Assembly: GCF_028583425.1 (NCBI RefSeq)
Contig: NC_072807.1
Coordinates: forward strand, 31,191,001-31,255,000
Length of the DNA stretch: 64,000 nucleotides
Direction of reading: 5' to 3'
Source of the DNA: Eublepharis macularius
Lineage: Eukaryota > Chordata > Lepidosauria > Squamata > Eublepharidae
Shown: piece after piece, positions 32,963 to 43,900 of the stretch
Layout of the letters: the number at the start of each line of letters is the position of its first letter
Numbering within the stretch: the first letter of the stretch is position 1
Position numbers and translations under genes: made by a program
Notes under the pieces: model-generated
The model's input: the letters and a program-made list of their open reading frames with translations, nothing else
Database searches by the model: none
What the model was told of the DNA's origin: nothing

Positions 32963-34323
32963 GAGTGGCAAAAGACGAGCAAGGGCAAGCTGGTCTTTTG
33001 CCGGGCTGGATCTCTCGCCAGGAGTCTGCCCCGGCTCGACGGCGCGCTCTGCTCCCAAGGTCCGCGACGTCTCCCCAGTTCAGCCCGCGGAGGACTAATC
33101 CAGGCGGGCTCTTTGCAGATATCCAGCTGCAGCCAGCCCCCCTTCAAGGCAGAGGTGCGTGGGAATACATCTCTTCCCCCCCCCTCAGTCTCGTTGCACT
33201 TGACCTGCCTTTGCGGGTCAGCTGCGTTCTCACGATCGCCCTCCACGCAGCCAACATCTCCACGACCTGACCTTCCTTCGGAGTAGCGGTTAGTCGCGGG
33301 AGTCCCCCCCATCCCACACTCTTCTCCCCCAACTCCTTCCTTCTCAGCGGGATGCCGATGCCGGGGCTGTCCCGGTTGGATCAGATCCGCACGTGTGGAT
33401 GGGCTCTTGGCTCACACGCCGTTCCGGTGGCGTTTGGGTCAGTCCCGATTTTACTAGAGGGGGAGAGGAGTCGGTGATTTGGGTCTTTGACATCTCTGGG
33501 GCGGAGGTGGTTCGGATCGAGGCCACGGTTTGGGGCGGATTAAGATTTCCCACAGTCTTTTCCTCGAGAGAAAGGCAACCCTGAAGGCAAAGCTCCCCCC
33601 GTTGTTCTACGGTGCTTAAAGAAGCTCGAGGGGGCGGCACCAATTTATCTCGCCTCCTTTTTTTTTAAAGGAAGCTACCTGAAGAGTCGGTCATGCCCCC
33701 CTGGGCTACCAGATTGTGCTCTGCCCACCCGTTTGCAAGCTCTTGCATCAGTGGGAAGAGTGCAAGAGGCTGGCTCAGTCCTTGCCCCTGAAATATCCCG
33801 GGGTATCTTGCAGGACAGAAGCGAAGACAGCTCTAGCAGGGCTGAAGCTCCAGCACAGCTTCCCTTTCCTTCTTGAGGTGCTATTAGAAGAGGGCGCCAT
33901 TAGAAATGCCAGCCAGGAATCTCTGCAGGATTGCAGTATCCATTTGCCTGGGACAGCCGGTTTCCCTGTGCGTAACCACAGTTCCCTGCAATCTCCTGTT
34001 TTACCAGCTTGCCTGAGCTGCCACTTGGTTCTGCAGCTGTTCCCTTTCGCTCCGGTTGAGATTATTCGGTGTGGCCCCTTATCACTGGCTTTTTGGCCTT
34101 CTTCCAATTCCCCTGAAACCACTTGGATGATACCTGGCAATCCTTCCTTACTCTTTCTCCCCCCTCCCGACATTTAATTTAGTGTTGCTTGATTAATCAT
34201 GCTCTGCGTCCTTCAAGGACACCACCTGTTATGGCTTGGCCGTGAATGCTGTTTTTCAGCACCAAGATGCAGAGCACATAATCTCAAAATAAGATGAAAG
34301 CCAAGGAATCTTCAGAATTTATT

Positions 34324-34484
34324 ATATTGTCGAAGGCTTTCACAGCTGGAGAACGATGGTTGTTGTGGATTTTCCGGGCTGTATAGCCGTGGTCTTGGCA
34401 TTGCAGTTCCTGACGTTGCTGGCAAAACATCAGGAACTACAATGCCAAGACCACGGCTATACAGACCAGAAAATCCACAACAAC
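34324..34484. mobile_element. Fold-back element of the hammerhead family, short copy (161 bp)
   Basis: Starts with the tail atattgtcgaaggctttcac and has two inverted arms (ggttgttgtggattttc, cttggcattgcagttcctga) meeting near 34418. Flanked by 14-bp duplications CTTCAGAATTTATT / CTTCAGAATGTATT. Most of the ribozyme-bearing part is missing. Confidence 0.7.
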
Positions 34485-34499
34485 CTTCAGAATGTATTC

Positions 34500-34690
34500 A
34501 TTTCATTTGTTGCCCCACTTTTCTCCCTAATAGGCTTACAACATTCCCCTCTTGTCCATTTTTATCCCCATAACAACCCTGTGAGGTAGGTTACTGTGAA
34601 GGCCAGTCAGTAAGTTTCTATGGCAGAGCTGGGATTTGATTTTCCAGACCTTAGATTGACATTTCTAACCATGACACTGCACTGGCATTC
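34500..34690 (-). repeat. Sauria-type SINE
   Basis: Reversed copy: ttgccccacttttctcccta, then aaccctgtgaggtaggttac and gagctgggatttgattttcc. It ends about 145 bp before DUOXA coding exon 1. Confidence 0.65.
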
Positions 34691-34834
34691 ATTTTCTGTA
34701 TGGCTTGTAACTGCATTCTGCGCCCTGCTCTGGGAGGAATTGGAATTTTGTACCGGGCAGTAGGGGATACAGCAGCCCCAAAGGTAAGGCAAGGAGGTGC
34801 TAAGGAGTCTAACTGTGAAATCTCTGTTTTACAG

Positions 34835-34995
34835 GTGTCACCCCCAAAATGACGCTTTTCAATGGCATCTATCCCTTTTACCCCCAGACAAGGAAACCCT
34901 TCGTGTTCGACGTTGATATCATCATTGTAATTATTGTGTTCTTGGTAATTGCCTTCAGCTTTCTACTTATTCTGCCTGGAATTCGTGGTAGAGCG
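34835..34995 (+). CDS. DUOXA2: DUOXA coding exon 1
   Basis: The acceptor tttacag precedes a 14-nt leader and an ATG with A at -3. Encodes residues 1-49, including transmembrane segment 1 and ILPGIRG. The donor is gtgagt, phase 0. Confidence 0.95.
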
Positions 34996-37900
34996 GTGAG
35001 TATGGCTAGACCCTTAATTATCAGAGGAGTGCACTATGCGCTACTATGCGCTAATGCTTAAGGCGCCACTGTACTCTTGTTCTGTTAAATGCTAACGTGT
35101 ATAACAAAACCACCATGTTATGTTAAAATGAAAAGCTGCTTTAGCAGGCTGTGATTTGAGTAAAGGGACAAGAAGGGAGAAAGGAATGCTTAATCATCTC
35201 CCCTTTAGAGTTTTCTTTTTCTGTTCAACAATCCACCTCTTCTCTTTTCTTCTTTTCACAAAATTTTAGTTCTTTGTAATTTATATGTAAAGCCCTCCTG
35301 GCGGTGGGTGTGAGGGGGAGACCTTGCAAGTGATGTTAGACAGAAAAATGATCAATAGGGAAAGGACAAACTTTACCCTTTTACCTCCTCCTGCTTCTTT
35401 GCACAAAATTGCAGCCTTGCAAAGGTTGCAAAGGCAAACATCAGCCCATTTTGGGGGGGAAAGTTTTGTATCACCTAAAACCTATTCAGAGGAAACAGTT
35501 TATCCGTTGCGCTTGCACACCAAGTGATCACTCATTGAGGAATGTTTGTGCGTATTTGAATCAGCCCATAAGTATTGTTCTACAACACTCCTGTGCTTAC
35601 CGCACTGGAGGAATGTCCTGAGCTGAATACAGAAGAAGAGAATTGTCTTTTTTCTGAAAGAAGTACAGCGCTGCTGTAGTGGTGTGTGGATGCCGAGTGC
35701 CACAGTTTGTGTTGCCACATCATGCACTGTTCTTCATTCCATCAACAAACCTATTACATATAAAAAATATTGCTAGGCTCTTCTTTTCATATGGGCACAT
35801 TTGGGAACCTTCTCCCCCCTCCTTCTCTACCCATAATCATGCGTCAATTGAGAGACCCACAATGTAGAATAATATATTTTTTTCCAACTGTTGGCTTCAC
35901 TTTCACTGTGTTCCAATTGCTTTTATTCACTAATTAGATGCAATTTTAGAAAATTGTGGGTGTTACGGACATGTGTACGCAAATTGCGGTGTGCGGCACA
36001 GCTCCATGCAATCCCACAAGCCCTTCTGGTAAAGAAAGGTGCCATTTGTGTATATGCATAATCATTACAACCAGCCACAGAAAAATATTTGCTTTTAGCA
36101 TTTATGTAGGAATGGGGGAATGGGACTCAGCGCTACTTAAAGTGAACATACATAATGCTGCCTTATATGGTCCAGCCTACTTAGAGTAGCTTTCTAAGCA
36201 GAGAAGGGCCTGCTCCACCTTTTAAATGGAGATGGACAAAGACTTGACTCTTGCGTGCAAAGAAAGAGCTCAAACACTGAACTTTGATTCCTCCCTTACT
36301 GGAACAATCCCTCAAATAGGGGGAAAAAACCCTTTTGATTTTACATTAATTGTACTGACCTTTTGCAAAAGGTACATATCCCTTTATTCCCCCCCCCTTA
36401 AAACTGCTTTTTAAATGGCTCCTAATATTCTCTTTGCCTTGAGACTTTCAAGGAAATATTCATAAGGATGTCTTTTAATGTTGTTGGCAAGATTAAACAG
36501 GCAGTAACAAATTGGCAGGGTTTCCTGTCCTGGTTTGTTTGACTAGAAAGGAGATACTCGACTGTATGAAAACAGTGTAATGAGGCGTTCCAGTGTGACT
36601 GAAACAAATCTTTCCTTGTAGCAAAACAAGATAATTTCTTTTTATTTGAACTAGGCCTGGATTCAAACCCAGGAATTTTTCTTCCGTCAATGTAGGCCCT
36701 ATTATCCTTGCCGAATTGTTTAGTTAATCCATACTAATTTACCGATGTACAACTGTGGACTTAGAGGCTCGTACAACATGGCTAACCAGTGCCTTACCAC
36801 TGGAAATATTTAAAGTTTCTCATGCTATAGGTTGCTGATTCAAGCAGGATTCAGCACATGTCACAGAAAGTAACCCGATGCCATATGGGCTAACAAAAAT
36901 TGGCTGACTACCATGTGACATTGGCTTGGTTCAGACATGACACAGAACTGTGGTTCAATTTAACTGTGGTTAGAGTTATTGACTGAACTCAGTCCACTAA
37001 CTGTGGTAAGTTAGGGTCCATCCAACCAGGATCAGAATTGTAGTTTTGAAGCTGATTTATTAACCACTGTCAGTCTTAACCTACGGGGTTTTGTGTGATA
37101 CATGAACACTCAGACCTTCTGGTTCACTATCTGGTGCCACTTTTGCCACAATGCACAACAGGATAACAGCCGAGTCGTCACAGGGGAGGCATGGGGAAGA
37201 ATGAAGACCATAAAAACGTATTTCTTGACGCATAGCAGGATTTGAACGAGCATCTGTGAGCCAAATCCTGGTTCCACAAACTAACTATATGTTAAAATAA
37301 ACTGTCTCTTCATGCTACTGTCTGAACTGAGCCATTGAGATTCTGGAGGACAGTGTGCTGTAATAACAGCAGCTTGCTTAACAGAGGGAAGAAGTTGCTC
37401 TGTTATGGCATGTGGGTTCATGAGCATGCAGCCATTTTTGATAGTTTCTCCTGCCCCAGCCGGTTATTTTGGAGGGAATTCTCTCTCTTACTCTGCTCCC
37501 ACACCCAAAGCTACATTCTCCATAAGGAGGATCATGTTCAAGTAAATATTGCAATGTTTTCCATTCTACTTTCTAGTGAGGACAATTTCAGAATGGCATC
37601 TTCTAAATCTGAACTGTTTGTCAGTGTAAAGTTTACAGGGCTTTCCCCTCAGATATGCAAATACCTCTAGAGAAATGCTACTCTATCTAGAGAGAACTGA
37701 GGCCAACAGTGGTTTTCAATTTATAACTGAATTTTCTTGGGTGTGTGTGTGAGAGAGAGAGTAGAACAGCAAGATATATTCATTCATTTATTTACAAGAT
37801 TTTTACCCCACCTTTCTGCCCTCACAGGGACACTGAGGCAGCTAAGTTATGTTATTCAATTATTATTTCTCCTGCTGACATTTTAGAAAACAGAATGCTA

Positions 37901-40900
37901 TTTCCTGGGCTGTGACTTAAAGAGAGCACAGGGAAGAGGGAATAATTAACTTTTTTCTCTTGATACCATTTTCCTACAAAAATTTCCACCCCCCCCCCCA
38001 AGCTGCTTTTACTTATTTTTCCTCAGTGGGAGTAAAAGCAGTTCAGGTGTGCGGGGGGAGGGGCAATTTTTGGCGGGAAATAGCCCAAGGGGGAAAAAGT
38101 AGCCCCTCTTTCCCCTCTACTGGTCTCCCATTTCAAAATCTGAGCACTGGAAGCTGCATTCTGTTAAAAATAAATGGCCAGGAAAAATAATCATGAAAAT
38201 GACATGTTATGTGTTTGTTCGGTCCCTGTGAATTAAGGAATTAGTTCTCTCTCTGTGGTGAGGAGAAGCCAGCCAGGAGGCAGTGGGCCAAGCCTGCTGA
38301 GGTAACCTCCATAGCCTCCTTGAGGACTGGAGTAAAAATATTGTGAAATTCAGAAGTGGGGGCATGTATTACTATTTAGACAGAAGCCTGGCGCCTCTCC
38401 TTTGTCCATTCTGTGGACACCTACCCACAAATAACCACTGCTTAGTGGCCACTTGAATAAAATGTCTGCCTTCTCTATGTGGCAAGCCATTTGTGTCATG
38501 CCAGCCATTCCACGGGTGAACATGTTGCATCGGCTTCCAATAACACCATCTGATGTGACAATGGATGTGGGGCTGTCCTTGATGAGAAGAGATCAGGGAT
38601 CGGTGTCAAGGGCTTGTGCAGTAATGGCAGCAGAAAGCAGCTGTTCTTGTGAACATGGCTTCAGTTGTGCCAAGGGGCAAATCTGAGAGGAAATTATAAT
38701 CCCTTCTCCAGCACTGACTTTGGGTTCTCCTTTGTTGACAGAGACTTTACTGGCTTCTCCGGGTCATCACGAGTCTTTTTATTGGAGGAGTAATTGTTGG
38801 TAAGCATCCTTTTTTACCTTAATTTTTGTTTTCAGATCAGGAGTGGCATGCTTTTTCCTTACTGCAAGCTGAATTGGTTCACCCGCTCAGAGCCCACACA
38901 TAGCTTCTCCCAGCCTGGCACCGGTTTGCAACACAGGCTGCCCTCTCCAATCCAATCCCATTTATGTGATCACACGAGTTGTAAAAGAAAAGAAAACACT
39001 TTTTAATATCTGAAATGTCATAAATACGGCATTTTGTAGCAATGGATTTCCAGCTTGGTCTGGAACCCTCTTTATTTCCAAACTCCAGTGAAATATGCTC
39101 CAGAAATCCTGCCATGATTAGAGGATGTTCACCCCTCCCCAAGACAATGGCTTTCAGATTAACCCCCCCTCTCCCCCGCCCCCCATGAAATAAACTGAGT
39201 AAGGGAGGAGGGAGCAGAAGCAGATTGTTATTTTCAGTGATGACTGTACCACATCAGATAGGGTTTCTGGAGGGGTGTCATGTGATGGACTTCAACAGTC
39301 CCGAAAAGCAGTGCTGGTTGCTGGTGCTTTTGTGAACTGGCCTACCGTATTCTTCCATTATTTCCCAAGAAGTCTGAAAAGTGAAAACACTGCCATTCAC
39401 TGCCCTCATTACTCAGGGACCTGATAGGACCCACGGTCTGGTGTGGGTGGTTATACCAGTGTGGTTGATTGGTTAGAGTGCCAAGCTAAGAGACTTGGAT
39501 TCAGATACCCACTCAGCCATGAAATGTACTAGATAACCCTGGGTGGCTGGGCCAGTTGCTCTTTCTCAGACTACACTCCCTCTTAGGGTTGTTGTGAGAA
39601 AAAGGAGACCTGAGCTCCTTGGAGTAAGGGCTGGATAAAAATATCCTAGATTGATAGATCCAGACAATCTGATCTAACCTAAATCTGAACTCTGTGTCCA
39701 TTATCTATTCTCCACTACAGTTGAGTCTAGATATTTACCCCCTGCAGAAGTATGAGCAATTTCTAAATCTTGTTTAATTGTAGGTTATCTAGGTCCAACA
39801 GTACCTATTTAATAGGTACAAACCTCATTTTTCTTCCTATCTGTACAAGTTAGTGTTGCATAGATAATGTCAGGAGCATGTTCTTCCACTTGTCTATTTG
39901 GCTTGTGCAATATATGCCACACTCCCTGCTTTGGCACTGGCTCTAAAATAACACAAACTTTAAAAAAAACACACCAAAAACAATGAGCTAGCTTAAGGGT
40001 TTCCCAGAACTCTTCTTCTGGCAACCAGGTAAACAAATACATAAGATCTGATCATGAGCACCATAAAAACTGCACTTGCAGTATGTTAGTCTTCCGATGG
40101 TGAGGCTGGATGTTTTTTTTAACTAAATAAGTTAGCTTTTATCCAGTGAGGATTTTTTTAAATACTTCAGCAAAGCTGCCTGCATTCTGTGGTCCTTATA
40201 AAAAGTCCCAACAAGCTTCTTCAAGAGGGTGAAGGAATAAAGAAAATGGATACAGGAATTAAAAATGGAGGGTGGATATGTTGGCTGTAGACATCTGGAT
40301 TAGGGAATGTGATAATTCTCCAGTGATTTAGGCTGTTAAAGATTCTAGATGCTGCCTGTGGTGGTGGTGGTGGGTTGTTGTAATGGGTTAAAACACATCC
40401 TTCTGTGCTTTTGTGAAACTCAACTAGTGCCTTAGGAAAGCTCCCAGAGAAACCTAATTGTTCATAGAACGGCCAAGGAGAAACTAATTATGACGCTGTA
40501 TGATGCTCACTGAGTTTTTCCCCCTTCTGCAGCGGTTCAGTTCACCTCTGACTGGGAGAGCGGGCAGGTGACTGCCAACACCACCTACAAGTCTTTCAGT
40601 CCAGCGGTGGTGCATGCAGACGTTGGAGTGCACATTGGCTTGGCGGGAGTCAACATCACACTAGTTGGTGAGTCTGCAGGGATTAATGGGGAAGGAGTCC
40701 AACGAAGAGGTGCACTGGATTTTACTTATCCTCAAACTTCTGAGTAGTACCCAACTATAATCCATCAAAGTGTAAGATAGACTTTAAAGGCCCACAAGAC
40801 TATTTTTGCTGCATTGAGAGGGGAGTCGGACCTTTCCCAGCCACTGATTCTCTGCTACAACACCTGCTCTCAGGACATTTATTGGTTTTATCATGTTTGC

Positions 40901-43900
40901 CAGAATAATACGAAGCTCCATCCTTGGGGCAGCAATACCATTTAGTGTTTTGGGTAAAGAAAGGTCTTTCCCGACATATATTCTTTAACTGGAGATGCTG
41001 GGGACTGAATCTGGGATGTTGTGCATGCACAATGTCCACCACATCCTACTCCCTCAGTAGCAATTTCCCAGGTATCTGTTATGTGTTGTGGAGATGGCCC
41101 TGGGGCTCGTTGAACCTTGCTCGTGTCCCCATGTGCATGTGCAGTTACGTGTCCTATAAGAAGTAGGCTGTTCTTTGCATCTTATAGATGGGCTTATGCC
41201 TTTTTAAAAAACAGTGCAAGACTTCTACACAATCATGAATGCTGAGGGATGGGGTGGGGGAAGACTACAAAGAGAAGAAATCCTAATACTGGCTGATTCC
41301 GCACACATTGGATAATGCACTTTCAATGCACTTTAGTAATCGTTTTGAAGTGGATTTTTTGTTTCACACATGAAAACTTTAGTTCCAAATGATCTCTAAA
41401 GAGGATTGGAAGTGCATTATCCAACGTGTGTGGAATCAACAACTGCCTGGTCCAGAAGTGGGTAAATGGTTGGTTTCTCTCCCTCCCAGCTTTGCTTGGG
41501 TACTTCCCTGTCTCTCTGAACTCTGCTCTGCCTCCAGTACTAATGGGGTGCTTTTCCCTCTGCAGGGAAACCAGTGGGGCAGCTCAATGAAACCATCAAT
41601 TACAATGAACATTTTTCCTGGTTGTTTGGGGAAAACTATTATCAAGATTTTCAGGAGGGATTGCAGAGGGGCTTGCCCAACCCTATCCTCTACGTGGCAG
41701 AGAAGTTCAGTGACATCAGCCCTTGTGGTATAAACGGCCAGTACAGGATTGCGGGACACTATGCATCGGCTACCCTGTGGTGAGTAAGCCTCCTTTGTCT
41801 GAGCACGAGACCAAACGGAGATCGGAAAGACCAATGGCCTTGTGGGAAAGATGGTGCCTTGGAGAGTAATTAGAACATGTTTAGATTTCTTCTGTGTTTA
41901 TTCTAAATGCCTTTTTCTTTTGCAAATTTAAGCTACGAGGATTGTTTTATCAAGAAGTAGAATTGTATGAGGGGGAGGGAAAATTTAACCCAAGGTCTCT
42001 CCCTACTGTTTTCTCACCCCACCCTGAGCTGCTTTCACTTCTACTGAGGAAAACTCATCCCCCCAGCCCCCAACAGAGATAAAAACAGTTCAAAGGTGGG
42101 TTTTTCTAGCCTGAATATGACAGAGAGGAAAAGGTTAAAGTTTCCCCTCTCCACATGCCATTCTCTTCCTTCATAAAGCAAGCCTGGCAGCTAAATAAGC
42201 AAAACCAGGGCTTTTTTTCAGCGGGAACGCAGTGGAATGGAGTTCTGGCACCTCTTGAAAATGGTCACATGGCTGGTGGCCCCGCCCCCTGATCTCCAGA
42301 CGGAGGGGAGATTAGATTATCCTCTGCACTGCTGGAGTGGTGCGGAGGGCAATCTAAACTCCTCTCTGTCTGGAGATCAGGGGGCGGGGCCACCGGCCAT
42401 GTGACCATTTTCGCCAAGGGCATTTTAAACTTTAACCCCCCCCCCCTTGTTCCAGCTGACCCAAAGTGACGTCATTGTGTGGCCCTGAGTTCCACCACCT
42501 CTTTTCCCAGAAAAAAAGCCCTGAGCAAAACAATACAATGTAGTTTAAAATGAATGCAGAAGCATCCATATAATTGAGCCTGGACATCAATGGGTCTCTG
42601 CTTCCCAGTCTCCCTTGGTGAGCTGGGATAGCCTCACTGGATTGCTCTTTACTTGCAGGGGAAATCTATGCACTTTCTTGTGGTGGGTGGAGAGAGAAAG
42701 CTGTATGGCCTAAGTTTTCCCTGCCAAACAGCTTAGCTGTGCCAGTTCCTGCCTTACAGGCTTAGGGGCCAAGGTTTTCAGATGGCTCACACATATCACT
42801 CCCAGTTCTTAGTGCTGTACAGTAACTTGTGGGGTCTAGCCTAGTTCTGGGATAAAAGGGGTGTTGCTGCCATGCTCCAACAGAAATGTTCAGTCACCCT
42901 GGTTGTGAAGACTGTGGCCTCTGACCAGGGCTTTTTTTCAGCGGGAACGCGGTGGAACTGAGTTCTGGCACCTCTTAAAAATGGTCACATGGCTGGTGGC
43001 CCCGCCCCTGATCTGTCTGGAGATCAGGGGGCGGGGCTAAAGGCCTGTGACCATTTTTACCAAGGGCAATTTAAACTTTAAAAAACTACCCCCTTGTTCC
43101 AGCTGACCCAAAGTGACGTCATTGTGTGGTCTTGAGTTCCACCACTGAGTTCCACCACCTCTTTTCCCAGAAAAAAAGCCCTGCCTCTGACAGTCATTGG
43201 CTAGTAGCTCCTGGAGGCACAGAGTCGGCACAAGAGTGAAATGGTACCCTGTTGTTGAACACGTATACAAAAAGCTACCACAGTGGTTCCAGCTAGGCTC
43301 AGATGATATGGGACCGACCTTTGTTTCTGATGCATTTTGAGCAGTCTACTCTGCACCCAGAGCCAAGGCCGTGCTGAGGCGCAGTGGGTGAAACAGTCAT
43401 AACCAGTGGCATTGCCTTTCTCCCACAGGGTGGCTTTCTGCGCATGGCTCGTCTCCAACATGTTGTTCTCTATGCCAGTCCCCGTGTATGGCGGCTACAT
43501 GACCCTGGTGACGGGGGCCTTCTTGATCTTTGCACTCCTCTCCTTCTCCACCGTGAGGAACTATCCGGTGTGTGTGATCCACTTCGGTTCCACCGCCTTG
43601 CAGCCTATCTATGGAGTATCTTTCTGGCTAACGCTTGCCACAGGTTAGGATCCGAAACAGCTTCCTTTTTTGACTGAGAGGTGCAGATCTATTTGCTGAA
43701 CTTCTTGATTCCTAGAAACGGTCTCACAGGTGCTGTGAATGATTTCAGGTGTGATGCTATGTGGGTGTATTTTCATATTTGTGTTCCCTGCAGTACCTGC
43801 CAAAATGATATGTGTATTTTGATATCTTTGAACTACGGGATGTGTTTATTTGTTTAGTACATTTTTATCCCACCCTTCGTCCAAGGAGCTCAGGGTGGCC

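Larger units (their letters stand above)
31500..33300. promoter_or_regulatory. CpG-rich bidirectional promoter of DUOX and DUOXA
   Basis: A stretch dense in CG dinucleotides stands out from AT-rich surroundings, most strongly at 31.8-32.2 kb. Divergent splice donors flank it: GTGAGT on the minus strand at 31894-31899 and GTGAGT on the plus strand at 32166-32171. Mammalian DUOX/DUOXA pairs are transcribed head to head from a shared promoter. The geometry here is the same, so co-expression is inferred. Confidence 0.7.
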
